Shown: in pieces, positions 30,777-38,481 of the stretch
How the letters are laid out: every line of letters starts with the position of its first letter
Numbering within the stretch: the first letter of the stretch is position 1
From: a virus
Virus record (IMG/VR): IMGVR_UViG_3300022745_000064
Span: 1-42,281 of that record
Length of the DNA stretch: 42,281 nt
Direction: 5' to 3' (one strand)
Program-made: the position numbers and the translations under genes
Notes under the pieces: generated by a model
Told to the model about the DNA's origin: nothing
The model's database searches: none
Seen by the model: the letters and a program-made list of their open reading frames with translations, nothing else

Positions 30777-31445
30777 ACGCGTGAGGGTACCACACCCACC
30801 AGGAGTTGCCTACCCGCTGAAACGCGACATTTTTTCGAGTGTCCTAAGTGGCAGTGTCAAGGGCTGTGGCCAGAGTCACGCATACGCTCGAAGATATGTC
30901 GGGATTCGCATAGCGTTTCGTACACGTCGGATCTAATTGGTGTCTGTTTTATCCCACTCCACAGTGGTACCGTCGGAGTTGATCTTGTATACCGTCAGAC
31001 ACTGTCGGGTGTCGGGCGTAGATATGTATAACTGGGTGCCCAAAAATGCTTCAGAAAACACTGATATGTCCACTCAAACGAGGGCACTTTTCGGAGTACC
31101 CCCACGTAGTTGATGCCTGTCTATGCCTCGGCTCTACGTGCTCTCTTCTCTCCCATACACTGATATACATAACAGTACAAAACGACCCCAGTAATATGAT
31201 TCTAGGGAAGCAAAGCGACATTCAGCGCACTGTCCTATGAGGATCTCTAACTAGCCCGACGGTTCCGACACTGTTTTGAAGATCAACTAGGCCGTCCAAA
31301 ATGAACGGCGTAGTAAAACCACGTACACGCAACCCGGCAGAGTAGGACATATTGGGCAGCTGTACAGAGAAAGTTACACGCACCTTACACGCGTGGCAAC
31401 CTTGTGCTATGCTGCCGCCACTGTGTCATCGGCTAGGAGGTAGGG
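30777..31445. other. 669-bp divergent intergenic control region with repeated elements
   Basis: No convincing ORF. The stretch is visibly richer in A and T than the rest. Two 28-base elements (30824-30851 and 31215-31242) share GCGACATT and TGTCCTA at identical spacing, 19 of 28 bases in all. A third, looser relative is near 31078-31105 (CACTTTTCGGAGTACC). ATATGTC/ATATGTA/ATATACA words recur at about 30893, 31022, 31062 and 31161, and TTACACGC is directly repeated at 31375 and 31385. Together with its place between the divergent terminase-small-subunit and primase transcripts, this suggests operators, promoters or a replication origin. Confidence 0.6.
31385..31413 (+). promoter_or_regulatory. 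Candidate promoter of the primase operon
   Basis: TTACAC (31385-31390) and TATGCT (31408-31413) are 17 bases apart, about 30 bases before the first gene of the operon. The TTACACGC word is directly repeated 10 bases upstream, which could form an operator overlapping the -35 element. Confidence 0.45.
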
Positions 31446-31961
31446 GTGAGCTACAGGCTGAGAGACCACCTAGGTAGGCCACGGTGGTACCGGGACACGG
31501 ACAACCCGCGAGGTAGGCACGCAGCGGCGCACGCGGTGTCCTTCTGGCTCGGGGGAGGGAGCGGTGTGGTACGCCCGATGCACGTTCAGCGCGTGCTGAG
31601 GGCAGGTGGGTTCAACACCACAGCGTTTGCCCTAGGGGACTTGGCTGCCGATGGGGTTCTGCGCGTTGAAGGTCGGGGGAAGATCAGGATCCTCGGAGTG
31701 CCTAAGTGCCCTAAGTGGGAAGGGCGGGGGGATGACGTGTCCTGCCCCTTGTTCGTCGCTCCGGAGCCATACATGCTGTGTGCACTTCGGGATGCGGCTA
31801 AAGCCCTAGCGGTATTGCAGTGCGGGGTAGGGCACACCGTTGAGCTAACACACGCGTTGTTTGACATGTTTCCCGAGTTTCGGCATATGGCGCGTGATGA
31901 GGACTACGTGGGGGTACGCGAGTTTGACTTCACGGGGCCGGGTGTTGACCCCCGGTTCTAA
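31446..31961 (+). CDS. Possible winged-helix protein, unknown
   Basis: 171 residues from GTG 31446 with AGGAGG 5 bases upstream. The central part (MHVQRVLRAGGFNTTAFALG, DLAADGVLRVEGRGKIRILG) reads like a winged helix ending in a beta wing. An N-terminal basic segment (RPRWYRDTDNPRGRHAAAHA) and a C-terminal domain (ALAVLQCGVGHTVELTHALF) flank it. First gene of the rightward primase operon, so an initiator or regulator role is plausible, but no family is recognised. Confidence 0.7.
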   Translation: MSYRLRDHLGRPRWYRDTDNPRGRHAAAHAVSFWLGGGSGVVRPMHVQRVLRAGGFNTTAFALGDLAADGVLRVEGRGKIRILGVPKCPKWEGRGDDVSCPLFVAPEPYMLCALRDAAKALAVLQCGVGHTVELTHALFDMFPEFRHMARDEDYVGVREFDFTGPGVDPRF

Positions 31962-32009
31962 GCGTGGTACTGTTTCGCGGCTCAGCCTAATAGGAGTGAG
32001 GGTTACTAC

Positions 32010-34256
32010 GTGATAGGGCAGGACTACCTAACCCGAGTGTTCGGCCCTGGGCCGGTACAGAGGGTTGCCCTAGCGCGAGAGTTTCAGACTGGGGTGAGTG
32101 CTAAGGGAGAGCCCGTATGGGACTTTCAGGAGCGCATATTTCGGTGGCCCGCACAGCAGGATGAGATGCACGCGTGGGTAACCGGGGTGCCTGATTGCAA
32201 CGTGTATGTGTGTCCCCGGCCGTTGGCTATTCCGCTGCGGAAGAAAGGGCAGACGGAAGATCACGGGGTAGCGTGGGCGGACGTTGATTACCAGGGGGTA
32301 CCTACGGAGAAACGGGATACGGTTCGGAAGCTGATTGCTAAACTCGCGTGGTTTACCGTTGAGAGCGGTAGTGAGCGGGTGGAGGGGTTCCCCAACGTTC
32401 ACGTGTATGTGAAGTTGGATCGGGCTGTTGACGCGCGCACCGTCTTTAAGCTCAACGATGGGCTGAGGGTGTTGTTGCACGCGGACAGCAAGCACACGGA
32501 CAACTCACTGCTGAGGCTGCCGGGGACGGTGAACCAGAAGACCGGCCGTCGGGTGGTGCTGCGGCCGGGGCGTGGAGGGGCACGGAGCGTTGACGCCTGG
32601 CTGGCTCACCCTGTGCTTGGGTCTGGACGCTGGCCTGAGGACGCTGTGGGGGATGGAGGGGGCGCGTGGGTACGGGTGGAGGTGCCTGCGCTCCCAGGGC
32701 CGCTCAGGATGGCACTCAGGATGGACAGTGATGAGGCCCTGGATCGGTATGGTGCCCGATTTAAGGCGGTCCTAGCAGTAACGAGAGATTTGGCTAAGTT
32801 TGGGCTGAGTAGGGACCAGATTCACTCTGCGATGGACGGATTCAGTCCAGCGGTGGATAAGTGTGCTGAAGAGCACGGTGGGTACGATCTGCACGCGGAC
32901 GTGGATTGGGCGCTTGGTCCTGTAGAGCCGAAGAGTCCCACACCCCCTCAGCCTGTTGAGGACACGCCGATAGGTGCCTACCCCCTGGCCTTCATGCCAC
33001 AGCTTGTGAGAGACGCTGTGAAGGCCGGAGGGTCGCTGCCTATGGAGGGGCTGGCAGCAGCGGCCCTGAGCGTGCTTGGGGGGCTGTGCCTGAGGAGCAC
33101 GTACCGGTTCAGGGGCGGAGGGCGGTGCTCTGACCGTAAGGGTATGGGGCTGTGGATACCTATCGTTGGGGATCCGGGTAGTGGTAAGACACCATGTATC
33201 GACATGATGTGGCGACCGGTGCTCAATCAGGAGGGGCTGAGACTGGACGCGTACCTAGCTGCCATGGAGGAGTGGGAGGCAGGGGGGAGGAAAGGTACCC
33301 AGCCTAAGGATAAGAGCCTGGTGCTTGGTGACCTGACCTCTGAAGCGTTGATGTCCCGGTTGGGGGAGCGTGCGCAGAGGGTTATCAAGGTTGACGAGAT
33401 TGCGTCGCTGTTCACCTCGTTAGGGCAGTACAAACAGGTGAGGGGTAACGACGCTGACCGGCTGCTATCCATGTGGGGTAACGCTGGATTCCGGGTAGAT
33501 AGGAAGAATGGTGCGCCGTTCCGGGTGGCCGATCCCGCGGTTGGAGTCATCGGCACCGTGCAGTATGAGCGGGTGCGCGCTATCGCTGAGCTGAACAGTG
33601 GTATGCAGGCCCGTTGGCTGCCCCACATGGTGGAGCCACGGGGGGAGAAGGCTACTGAGTACGGGAGCAGCCTCCCCGCGTGGGAGGATAGGGTGGTTGA
33701 GCTCTACATGGATGAGAGCAAGAGGACCAACGAGTGGGTTATTGACACTGACTCGAAGCTTTGGGTGAGTGCTGAGGAGCGGTGGAGGAAGGTGCGGGAC
33801 ACCCACCGTGGGGTAAGCACTGCCGTCAGCTTCATAGCTAAGGCGGATATCCACGCTGCTAGGGTGGCGGTATCTTTCGCTGAGGGGGACCTAGGCACCG
33901 GAGGTGTGGTACCGGAGGACAACATGCTGGCAGCAGTGCGCTTGGTTGACTACTGCATGAGCCTGTGGACGGAGGGCGCGCTACCAGATACCTCGGAGGT
34001 GCTTACCTCACGGTATTCGGATAAACCCTTCCTAGCACAGGTGGACAACCTCAACAGGCACTTGAGCAGACAGCCTGACGGTAAGGCCACGTTGCGTGAG
34101 CTGTTGAGATCAAATGTGTGTGGGGTGCGTGAGATGGACTCCCTGCGTAAGCTTGTGGAGGTATATGGGAAGGTACACGGGGAGTCGTTGGTAAGGGAGG
34201 AAAAGGCTGCCAACGGGAGGGTAGTAACTGTGGTGTACGCCAGGGTCGCTAAGTGA
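32010..34256 (+). CDS. Prim-pol/DUF3987 primase-helicase-like replication protein
   Basis: 748 residues from GTG 32010 (GAGGG 7 bases upstream). Residues about 60-190 carry archaeo-eukaryotic primase motifs: GVAWADVDYQG (D91-V-D93 metal site), NVHVYVKL (the sxH-type His131), and DNSLLRLPGTVNQKTGRRV. The central part (about 330-640) matches DUF3987 with an ATPase core: Walker A IVGDPGSGKTP, Walker B RVIKVDEIASLF, and a sensor-like VIGTVQY. The last 65 residues are a separate module that recurs in two other proteins of this genome. It probably makes primers and may unwind DNA. Followed by a small gene encoding a relative of its own C-terminal module. Confidence 0.88.
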   Translation: MIGQDYLTRVFGPGPVQRVALAREFQTGVSAKGEPVWDFQERIFRWPAQQDEMHAWVTGVPDCNVYVCPRPLAIPLRKKGQTEDHGVAWADVDYQGVPTEKRDTVRKLIAKLAWFTVESGSERVEGFPNVHVYVKLDRAVDARTVFKLNDGLRVLLHADSKHTDNSLLRLPGTVNQKTGRRVVLRPGRGGARSVDAWLAHPVLGSGRWPEDAVGDGGGAWVRVEVPALPGPLRMALRMDSDEALDRYGARFKAVLAVTRDLAKFGLSRDQIHSAMDGFSPAVDKCAEEHGGYDLHADVDWALGPVEPKSPTPPQPVEDTPIGAYPLAFMPQLVRDAVKAGGSLPMEGLAAAALSVLGGLCLRSTYRFRGGGRCSDRKGMGLWIPIVGDPGSGKTPCIDMMWRPVLNQEGLRLDAYLAAMEEWEAGGRKGTQPKDKSLVLGDLTSEALMSRLGERAQRVIKVDEIASLFTSLGQYKQVRGNDADRLLSMWGNAGFRVDRKNGAPFRVADPAVGVIGTVQYERVRAIAELNSGMQARWLPHMVEPRGEKATEYGSSLPAWEDRVVELYMDESKRTNEWVIDTDSKLWVSAEERWRKVRDTHRGVSTAVSFIAKADIHAARVAVSFAEGDLGTGGVVPEDNMLAAVRLVDYCMSLWTEGALPDTSEVLTSRYSDKPFLAQVDNLNRHLSRQPDGKATLRELLRSNVCGVREMDSLRKLVEVYGKVHGESLVREEKAANGRVVTVVYARVAK
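34083..34126 (+). repeat. 44-bp exact inverted repeat, primase copy
   Basis: Exact reverse complement of 28040-28083, within the C-terminal module of the primase. See the entry at 28040. Confidence 0.95.
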
Positions 34257-34267
34257 GAGGGATGGGA

Positions 34268-34495
34268 ATGAAGATCACTCCGTACAACCTGTATCGGTGG
34301 CTTGAGCAGCAGCCTAGGAAGCGGGCCACGCGTAGGGAAATCACGCTAGAGCTGATGAAGTGGGGCTTCCGTGGTACTGATGACCTGCTCATCGCGTTTG
34401 TCAGGCAGTATGGCTCTGACGCATGGGATGGAGAGTACTACCTCCACCCCGCTACGATGTCCCGTGGGACGAACGAGTCTCGGTACTTCTGCTAA
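34268..34495 (+). CDS. Stand-alone relative of the primase C-terminal module
   Basis: 75 residues from ATG 34268 (GAGAGGG 6 bases upstream). The layout YNLYRWLEQQPRKRATRREI, then GFRGTDDLLIAFVRQYGSDA, resembles NLNRHLSRQPDGKATLRELL and the following region in the primase tail, and shares YGSD with the protein at 27901. It is therefore a diverged third copy of the module, encoded directly behind the primase gene. Last gene of the operon before a strong terminator. Confidence 0.65.
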   Translation: MKITPYNLYRWLEQQPRKRATRREITLELMKWGFRGTDDLLIAFVRQYGSDAWDGEYYLHPATMSRGTNESRYFC

Positions 34496-34504
34496 ATGCA
34501 CAGC

Positions 34505-34545
34505 GAGAGAGCCCCGGTTACCGTGTTGAGGTCCGGGGCTCTCTC
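34505..34545. terminator. Terminator of the primase operon
   Basis: GAGAGAGCCCCGG (34505-34517) pairs perfectly with CCGGGGCTCTCTC (34533-34545), a 13-bp stem with a 15-base loop. It stands between convergent genes and may work in both directions. Its arm resembles the palindrome at 25575 (GAGAGCCCC). Confidence 0.8.
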
Positions 34546-34554
34546 GTGTATGGG

Positions 34555-34869
34555 TCAGTAGTACATGTTCAGGCCACCCTGCCAGGCGTAGCTCTCATGA
34601 ACGCTCATTGGGGCCATGGTAGGAGGGGTGTCAGAGAGGGATTCGGTAGAGGCAATCTCAGCATCGATCATGGCCTGCGTGATCACGTAGCCATCGTCAA
34701 GGATGCTAACTACCTCGGTGACCTGTTCTTCGGTGTAGAGGTTGCAGTCAAGGATACCTTCGATGAAGAACCCCTTGTAGGAACCGAAGTGGCTCACGGT
34801 GCCGACCTTGCCGAATGTCGCTTTGGTGGTGTCAGTAACCTGGACCTTGGTGCCTACTGTGATCGACAT
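34555..34869 (-). CDS. 104-residue SH3-like protein behind the duplicated leader
   Basis: The start is fixed by the 91-bp cassette, which ends at this ATG. Residues 1-55 (VGTKVQVTDTTKATFGKVGT, VSHFGSYKGFFIEGILD) look like a small KOW/SH3-type barrel. The C-terminus is acidic and flexible (EIASTESLSDTPPTMAPMSV). No family recognised. It is unlike the protein that follows the other cassette copy beyond the general barrel-like start. Confidence 0.72.
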   Translation of the reverse strand: MSITVGTKVQVTDTTKATFGKVGTVSHFGSYKGFFIEGILDCNLYTEEQVTEVVSILDDGYVITQAMIDAEIASTESLSDTPPTMAPMSVHESYAWQGGLNMYY

Positions 34870-34957
34870 TGTCCCGCTCCGTTCTGTGCTCTCCCTGACA
34901 GACATAACACTACGGAAGCCATGGTGCACGGAGGCTTCCGTAGTGTTGCTGATTGGG
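34867..34957 (-). repeat. 91-bp terminator/leader cassette, copy 2
   Basis: Exact inverted copy of 25280-25370, again placed between an upstream gene (ending at 35028) and the ATG of the next gene. The two copies lie about 9.6 kb apart in opposite orientation, so each feeds a gene on a different strand. Confidence 0.97.
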
Positions 34958-35027
34958 GGCTACCCACGTGGGGGAGAGTTGGATATGTGCGTCCCCACCT
35001 GTGAGGTACCGGATCATGCCGTGACAG

Positions 35028-35231
35028 TTACTCGCCCCCCGTAGGAACTTCGAAGTGGAGGGGTCCATCGGAGTGGCGTACCCGAACCACAGGGTACCGC
35101 TCACGGTTGTAGTTAAAGATCCGTTGAGCTAGGAGCTTAGCTTCAGGGAATAGGTGAAAGGAGAGCAGTACGGTTTCCTTTCCGGTCTTATCCATCCCTA
35201 GGACGTTGAAGCGGTCGGACAGTGTTGGCAT
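35028..35231 (-). CDS. 67-residue protein, unknown
   Basis: AAGGGG lies 4 bases before the ATG. The sequence is FNVLGMDKTGKETVLLSFHL, then FPEAKLLAQRIFNYNRERYP, with a final VRVRHSDGPLHFEVP: a small alpha/beta domain. No family recognised. A CCCACGTGGG palindrome at 34963-34972 lies between this gene and the cassette. Confidence 0.68.
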   Translation of the reverse strand: MPTLSDRFNVLGMDKTGKETVLLSFHLFPEAKLLAQRIFNYNRERYPVVRVRHSDGPLHFEVPTGGE

Positions 35232-35271
35232 GGTGCCCCTTAGGAGAGTGCGTAGAACGTGGTATCAGTTG

Positions 35272-35580
35272 TCACTCGTTACCGGTGGGGATGCTGAGGT
35301 TGTTGCATGCCCGATCAAGCGAGGCACGGACCACGGAGTAGGTGGCGTGCAAATCTGCCGGGAGTGTGCTGGTGAGCTGAGCGGAAGACCGATCAAGGAA
35401 CATACACCACGACGTCTGGTCAGGCGTGCTCATAGAGGCCAACCAGGTGGTTAGCGTCCGCACAACTGCCTCACTCGGGAGGCTCGGAGTCGATGCAGGC
35501 TCTGTGGTGTGGCAACCGACCGTAGCGCTAAGCACTGCGGAGACGAGGGGGATAAGCGTGATGGTAGTCTTGCTGTTCAT
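35272..35580 (-). CDS. Phage-encoded lipoprotein
   Basis: 102 residues from ATG 35580, with AAGGG 7 bases upstream; the longer frame is not supported. The N-terminus is a lipoprotein signal: MNSKTTITLIPLVSAVLSAT then VGC, so Cys 23 would be lipidated. The mature part is a small helical domain with two further Cys (PDQTSWCMFLDRSSAQL and ASLDRACNNLSIP) that could form a disulphide. Phage lipoproteins often act in superinfection exclusion by blocking DNA entry, but that role is only inferred here. Confidence 0.72.
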   Translation of the reverse strand: MNSKTTITLIPLVSAVLSATVGCHTTEPASTPSLPSEAVVRTLTTWLASMSTPDQTSWCMFLDRSSAQLTSTLPADLHATYSVVRASLDRACNNLSIPTGNE

Positions 35581-35665
35581 GATGAGGCCCTTCACTAGGG
35601 GGCTGGTATTCCTGCCACCCATAACGATGCGCCTCCTGGGTTGCATGCCTGAACACCCTAGGGTG

Positions 35666-36286
35666 CTAGTTGGTGGTATAGAACTCCCGTGCTGCGGACT
35701 GAAGGGCCGACCAGTAGGCGGCACTACTAGACGACTGATAGGCCTCCGCTAGGGCAGCCCAGTCAGTGTCGAGCGTGAAACTCTGGCATCCGCAGAACAC
35801 CGTGCCGTCGGGAAGGGCTACCAGCAGCCCCCATTCTGTACGGATGGAGAACAGCAGGCTGCTCAGACGGACATCGTACAGGTTGGCACCGCGCAGGTTG
35901 GCGTTGATCAGGTTGGCACCGCGCAGGTCAGCGTTGCGCAGGTAGGCGTCGCTCAGGTTGGCACCGTGCAGGTCAGCGTTGCGCAGGTCAGCGTTGCGCA
36001 GGTAGGCGTCGCGCAGGTGGGCACCGTGCAGGTTGGCGCCGTGCAGGTCAGCGTCGCGCAGGTTGGCACCGTTCAGGTAGGCGCCGCACAGGTCAGCGTT
36101 ACTCAGGTTGGCACCGTGCAGGTTGGCACCGCGCAGGTTGGCACCGTTCAGGTAGGCGCCGCACAGGTCAGCGTTACTCAGGTTGGCGCCGTGCAGGTCA
36201 GCGTCGCGCAGGTTGGCGTTGCGCAGGTTGGCATCGTGCAGGTTGGCAGACGGCTTGAGTCTGTGGTTAAGGACTACTCGTAGCAT
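35666..36286 (-). CDS. Pentapeptide-repeat protein (25 repeats)
   Basis: 206 residues. After MLRVVLNHRLKPS come 25 uninterrupted five-residue units of the A(N/D/Y)LXX type (ANLHD ANLRN ... ANLYD), which fold into a right-handed quadrilateral beta helix. A non-repeat C-terminal domain of about 70 residues follows (LFSIRTEWGLLVALPDGTVF, TDWAALAEAYQ). A 75-bp block is tandemly duplicated inside the repeats (around 36067-36141 and 36142-36216), showing growth by slippage. AAGGAG lies 6 bases before the ATG. Some repeat proteins of this type (MfpA, Qnr) mimic DNA and bind gyrase; whether this one does is unknown. Confidence 0.88.
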   Translation of the reverse strand: MLRVVLNHRLKPSANLHDANLRNANLRDADLHGANLSNADLCGAYLNGANLRGANLHGANLSNADLCGAYLNGANLRDADLHGANLHGAHLRDAYLRNADLRNADLHGANLSDAYLRNADLRGANLINANLRGANLYDVRLSSLLFSIRTEWGLLVALPDGTVFCGCQSFTLDTDWAALAEAYQSSSSAAYWSALQSAAREFYTTN

Positions 36287-36361
36287 TTGACGCTCCTTGT
36301 AGGGCTCGTGATTGCGTACACCCTTAGTACAGTTGCCCAGGGTAGCACCACGGGTAGATGG

Positions 36362-37429
36362 CTAGTTGCCTCTCGGTTGCTGGTACTCACCCGACCACAC
36401 AGAATGCCAGTGTCTAGCCATCCCTTCGGTAAGGGTGTAAGAGCGCTGCACAAGCTCTAGGTTCCTAGCCACAACGTCTAGCTTGTGCTCCTTGGAGGCG
36501 TTTAGCATCTCCCGTGTTACTCGGCGCCAATCATGGGGGGCAGGTACCACACCACCCGCGAACAGGGGTGTAGGGTGCGATAGGTGTACTAGGTGGTCAG
36601 AGTACACGGGTATGATCCCACAGGCCGCATACTCAATCAGGCGGGTAGGGCTCTTTCCGTTGTTGAACTTCCGGCCACTCAACGGGGACAGCCCTATCTG
36701 GCCACTGTAGTTAAGACGTAGGTTCCGGTAGTGCTCATCTACGCTATCCACCCACCCGTGGTGCACCGACTCATGTCGACGCACCAGCAGACTGAAGTCG
36801 TGCCCCACAGAGGTGAAGGTGAAAGGCTCGTCTAGGCGGTCTACTAAGCGGAACGCCTTATGCACATCATCGTGGTGGGATGAGCCCCCACTGAACAGCA
36901 CCCGATTAGGGCGTAGTTGCACCGTACCTGCTTCCGGGAACATGAAATCGTGAGGCAACACGATGGGCACCACGTAGATCTTGCCCTTATCGATACCTAG
37001 CTCCTCCGAGAGTGCCCACCGTAGGTAGGGGGTAGCCACCACGATACGGTCTGCCCTGCGTAGGTTGCGCACCAGGGCGTCAAGGCGGTCAGGGGTATAA
37101 AAACGGAAGGGGTCAACATACTGGTTCACATCCCACAGGGCATCGTCAAGCTCAACGACAACCAAGGGGCGATGGGCCATAGGGGACAGGCCAGTTAGCC
37201 CCTCAATGAGCGTGGTAACACTTGGGGTGCACGGCCGTTGGAACACAATGGACTGGTAGCCACCGAGGCTCCTAGGGTCCAATGTACTGCGTAATGTGGA
37301 CGGATCAAGATGATCTTGAGGCCACGCTACGTGAGGCGCCACCGATGGGTGCGCGGCGGGCACAGAGAACCGGTAGTGCTTGCACGCGTCGTTGCCCGCT
37401 GGAACCAGCAGTACCTTACCAGAGTTCAT
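36362..37429 (-). CDS. Glycosyltransferase (GT-B type, group 1-like)
   Basis: 355 residues from ATG 37429, which overlaps the preceding stop (ATGA) and has GGAGG 8 bases upstream. The fold is indicated by an N-terminal Rossmann start (KVLLVPAGNDACKHYRFSVP), a mid-protein acceptor region (VVVELDDALWDVNQYVDPFR, RADRIVVATPYLRWAL), and a nucleotide-sugar domain (PNRVLFSGGSSHHDD, GQIGLSPLSGRKFNNGKSPT, RLIEYAACGIIPVYSD) with the E-x7-E-like motif replaced by FNNGKSPTRLIEYAACG. It may glycosylate a virion protein, phage DNA or the host wall; context does not decide. Confidence 0.82.
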   Translation of the reverse strand: MNSGKVLLVPAGNDACKHYRFSVPAAHPSVAPHVAWPQDHLDPSTLRSTLDPRSLGGYQSIVFQRPCTPSVTTLIEGLTGLSPMAHRPLVVVELDDALWDVNQYVDPFRFYTPDRLDALVRNLRRADRIVVATPYLRWALSEELGIDKGKIYVVPIVLPHDFMFPEAGTVQLRPNRVLFSGGSSHHDDVHKAFRLVDRLDEPFTFTSVGHDFSLLVRRHESVHHGWVDSVDEHYRNLRLNYSGQIGLSPLSGRKFNNGKSPTRLIEYAACGIIPVYSDHLVHLSHPTPLFAGGVVPAPHDWRRVTREMLNASKEHKLDVVARNLELVQRSYTLTEGMARHWHSVWSGEYQQPRGN

Positions 37430-37605
37430 GGACCCCACCTCCCCACGCAGTGACCAGGGTGCCCCTCTTCAAAGATGCACTCTGGGTTAGGGCATGGCGT
37501 CAGCCAGGCGGGGTCAGGCACCAGCATCCGGGCTACCAAGGCCACGCTGTTTAGGGCTGTGGTAAACCAGCCCCCTCGTGGCCTCCTGTGGCGTCCCCTG
37601 GCCAT
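37426..37605 (-). CDS. 59-residue Cys/His-rich protein
   Basis: ATG 37605 with AAGGAG 5 bases upstream, coupled to the glycosyltransferase by an ATGA overlap. The basic N-terminus (MARGRHRRPRGGWF) is followed by a helix and a possible zinc site (PCPNPECIFEEGHPGHC). No family recognised. A small adaptor or DNA/RNA-binding role is possible. Confidence 0.7.
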   Translation of the reverse strand: MARGRHRRPRGGWFTTALNSVALVARMLVPDPAWLTPCPNPECIFEEGHPGHCVGRWGP

Positions 37606-37683
37606 GCTATCTCCTTACGCTAGCTGTGCAGTAGGCGGGTAGGGTAGCATAGCGTGACCGGCAGGCACAAGGAAGGTAGTCTA

Positions 37684-38391
37684 GTGTTAGTTGAGATGAT
37701 TTCGTACACCGTGTTCATGCCACCGAAGAGTGTTCCCTTTCGTCCAGTATTGGGAGCCTCGCAGATGGGTAGCCTAGCAGAGTTTGCGGGTAGGGCATGC
37801 TACGCCTCATGGTCTCGCCCAAATAAGGACACAGATACTCCAGAGTCCTATGTAAGGACGAACCTGCTAGGAAAGGGTCATCTATCGGTTCTTGAGCATG
37901 GGTCCGTTGGGTTCTACCTGAGCGGGGTATCCAGGTCGCTAACCCACGAGTTGGTGCGCCACCGACATTTTTCGTACTCTCAGCTATCACAGCGCTATGT
38001 GAGCATGATTGACGCGGAACGTACCACACCACCCTCGCTGGAGGGGTGCCCGGAGCAACAGAGGCAGCTTGACCAAGTGTGGGAGCACTCGCAGGCCGTC
38101 TATATCTCCCTGGCAGAGTACTTGCACGTGGAGTGTGGTACCTCTCGAAAAGAGGCGTTTGAGGCTGCCAGGGCAGTGCTGCCAAACATGACCCCTACCA
38201 GTATCGTAGTTACTGGAAATCTACGTTCGTGGCTTGAGTTCCTGCTCAAGAGAGGGAGCAAGTACGCGGACAAGGAGATTTACGCCCTGGCTGTAGAGGT
38301 GTGGCAGCAGCTACACCGCGTGTGTCCTGAGGTGTTCAAGAACGTGGTATTTGATGAGGCTGGAAACTTGGCGTTGCGCCTAGCCAGTTGA
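37684..38391 (+). CDS. thyX: Flavin-dependent thymidylate synthase ThyX
   Basis: 235 residues from GTG 37684 (GGAAGG 7 bases upstream); the frame is open to 37654 but without a site. The ThyX signature RHRHFSYSQLSQRY (RHRxxSxxxxSxR) is intact, as are VRTNLLGKGHLSVLEHGSVG (FAD and folate region) and the C-terminal EFLLKRGSKYADKEIYALAV. It converts dUMP to dTMP using FAD and NADPH, with dUMP supplied by the phage deaminase and dUTPase-like enzyme. Transcribed rightward and followed by a terminator and the tRNA region. Confidence 0.95.
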   Translation: MLVEMISYTVFMPPKSVPFRPVLGASQMGSLAEFAGRACYASWSRPNKDTDTPESYVRTNLLGKGHLSVLEHGSVGFYLSGVSRSLTHELVRHRHFSYSQLSQRYVSMIDAERTTPPSLEGCPEQQRQLDQVWEHSQAVYISLAEYLHVECGTSRKEAFEAARAVLPNMTPTSIVVTGNLRSWLEFLLKRGSKYADKEIYALAVEVWQQLHRVCPEVFKNVVFDEAGNLALRLAS

Positions 38392-38481
38392 TCATGCATA
38401 CTGGTTGAGCAACGGGGACACGGAGAGCCACCACTACAGAGGCGGAAGCTCCGGATACTAGTTGAGAGTCGGAAAGGTTCC

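Noticed and set aside
30855-30860. Perfect TTGACA on the minus strand upstream of the small terminase gene
   Set aside because: No acceptable -10 hexamer lies 16-18 bases downstream, so it is not annotated as a promoter.
35900-36250. Regular 15-base periodic repeats resembling a CRISPR or VNTR array
   Set aside because: The period is 15 bases without spacers and encodes the pentapeptide repeats of a real gene; the opposite-strand frame at 35966-36283 is only its shadow.
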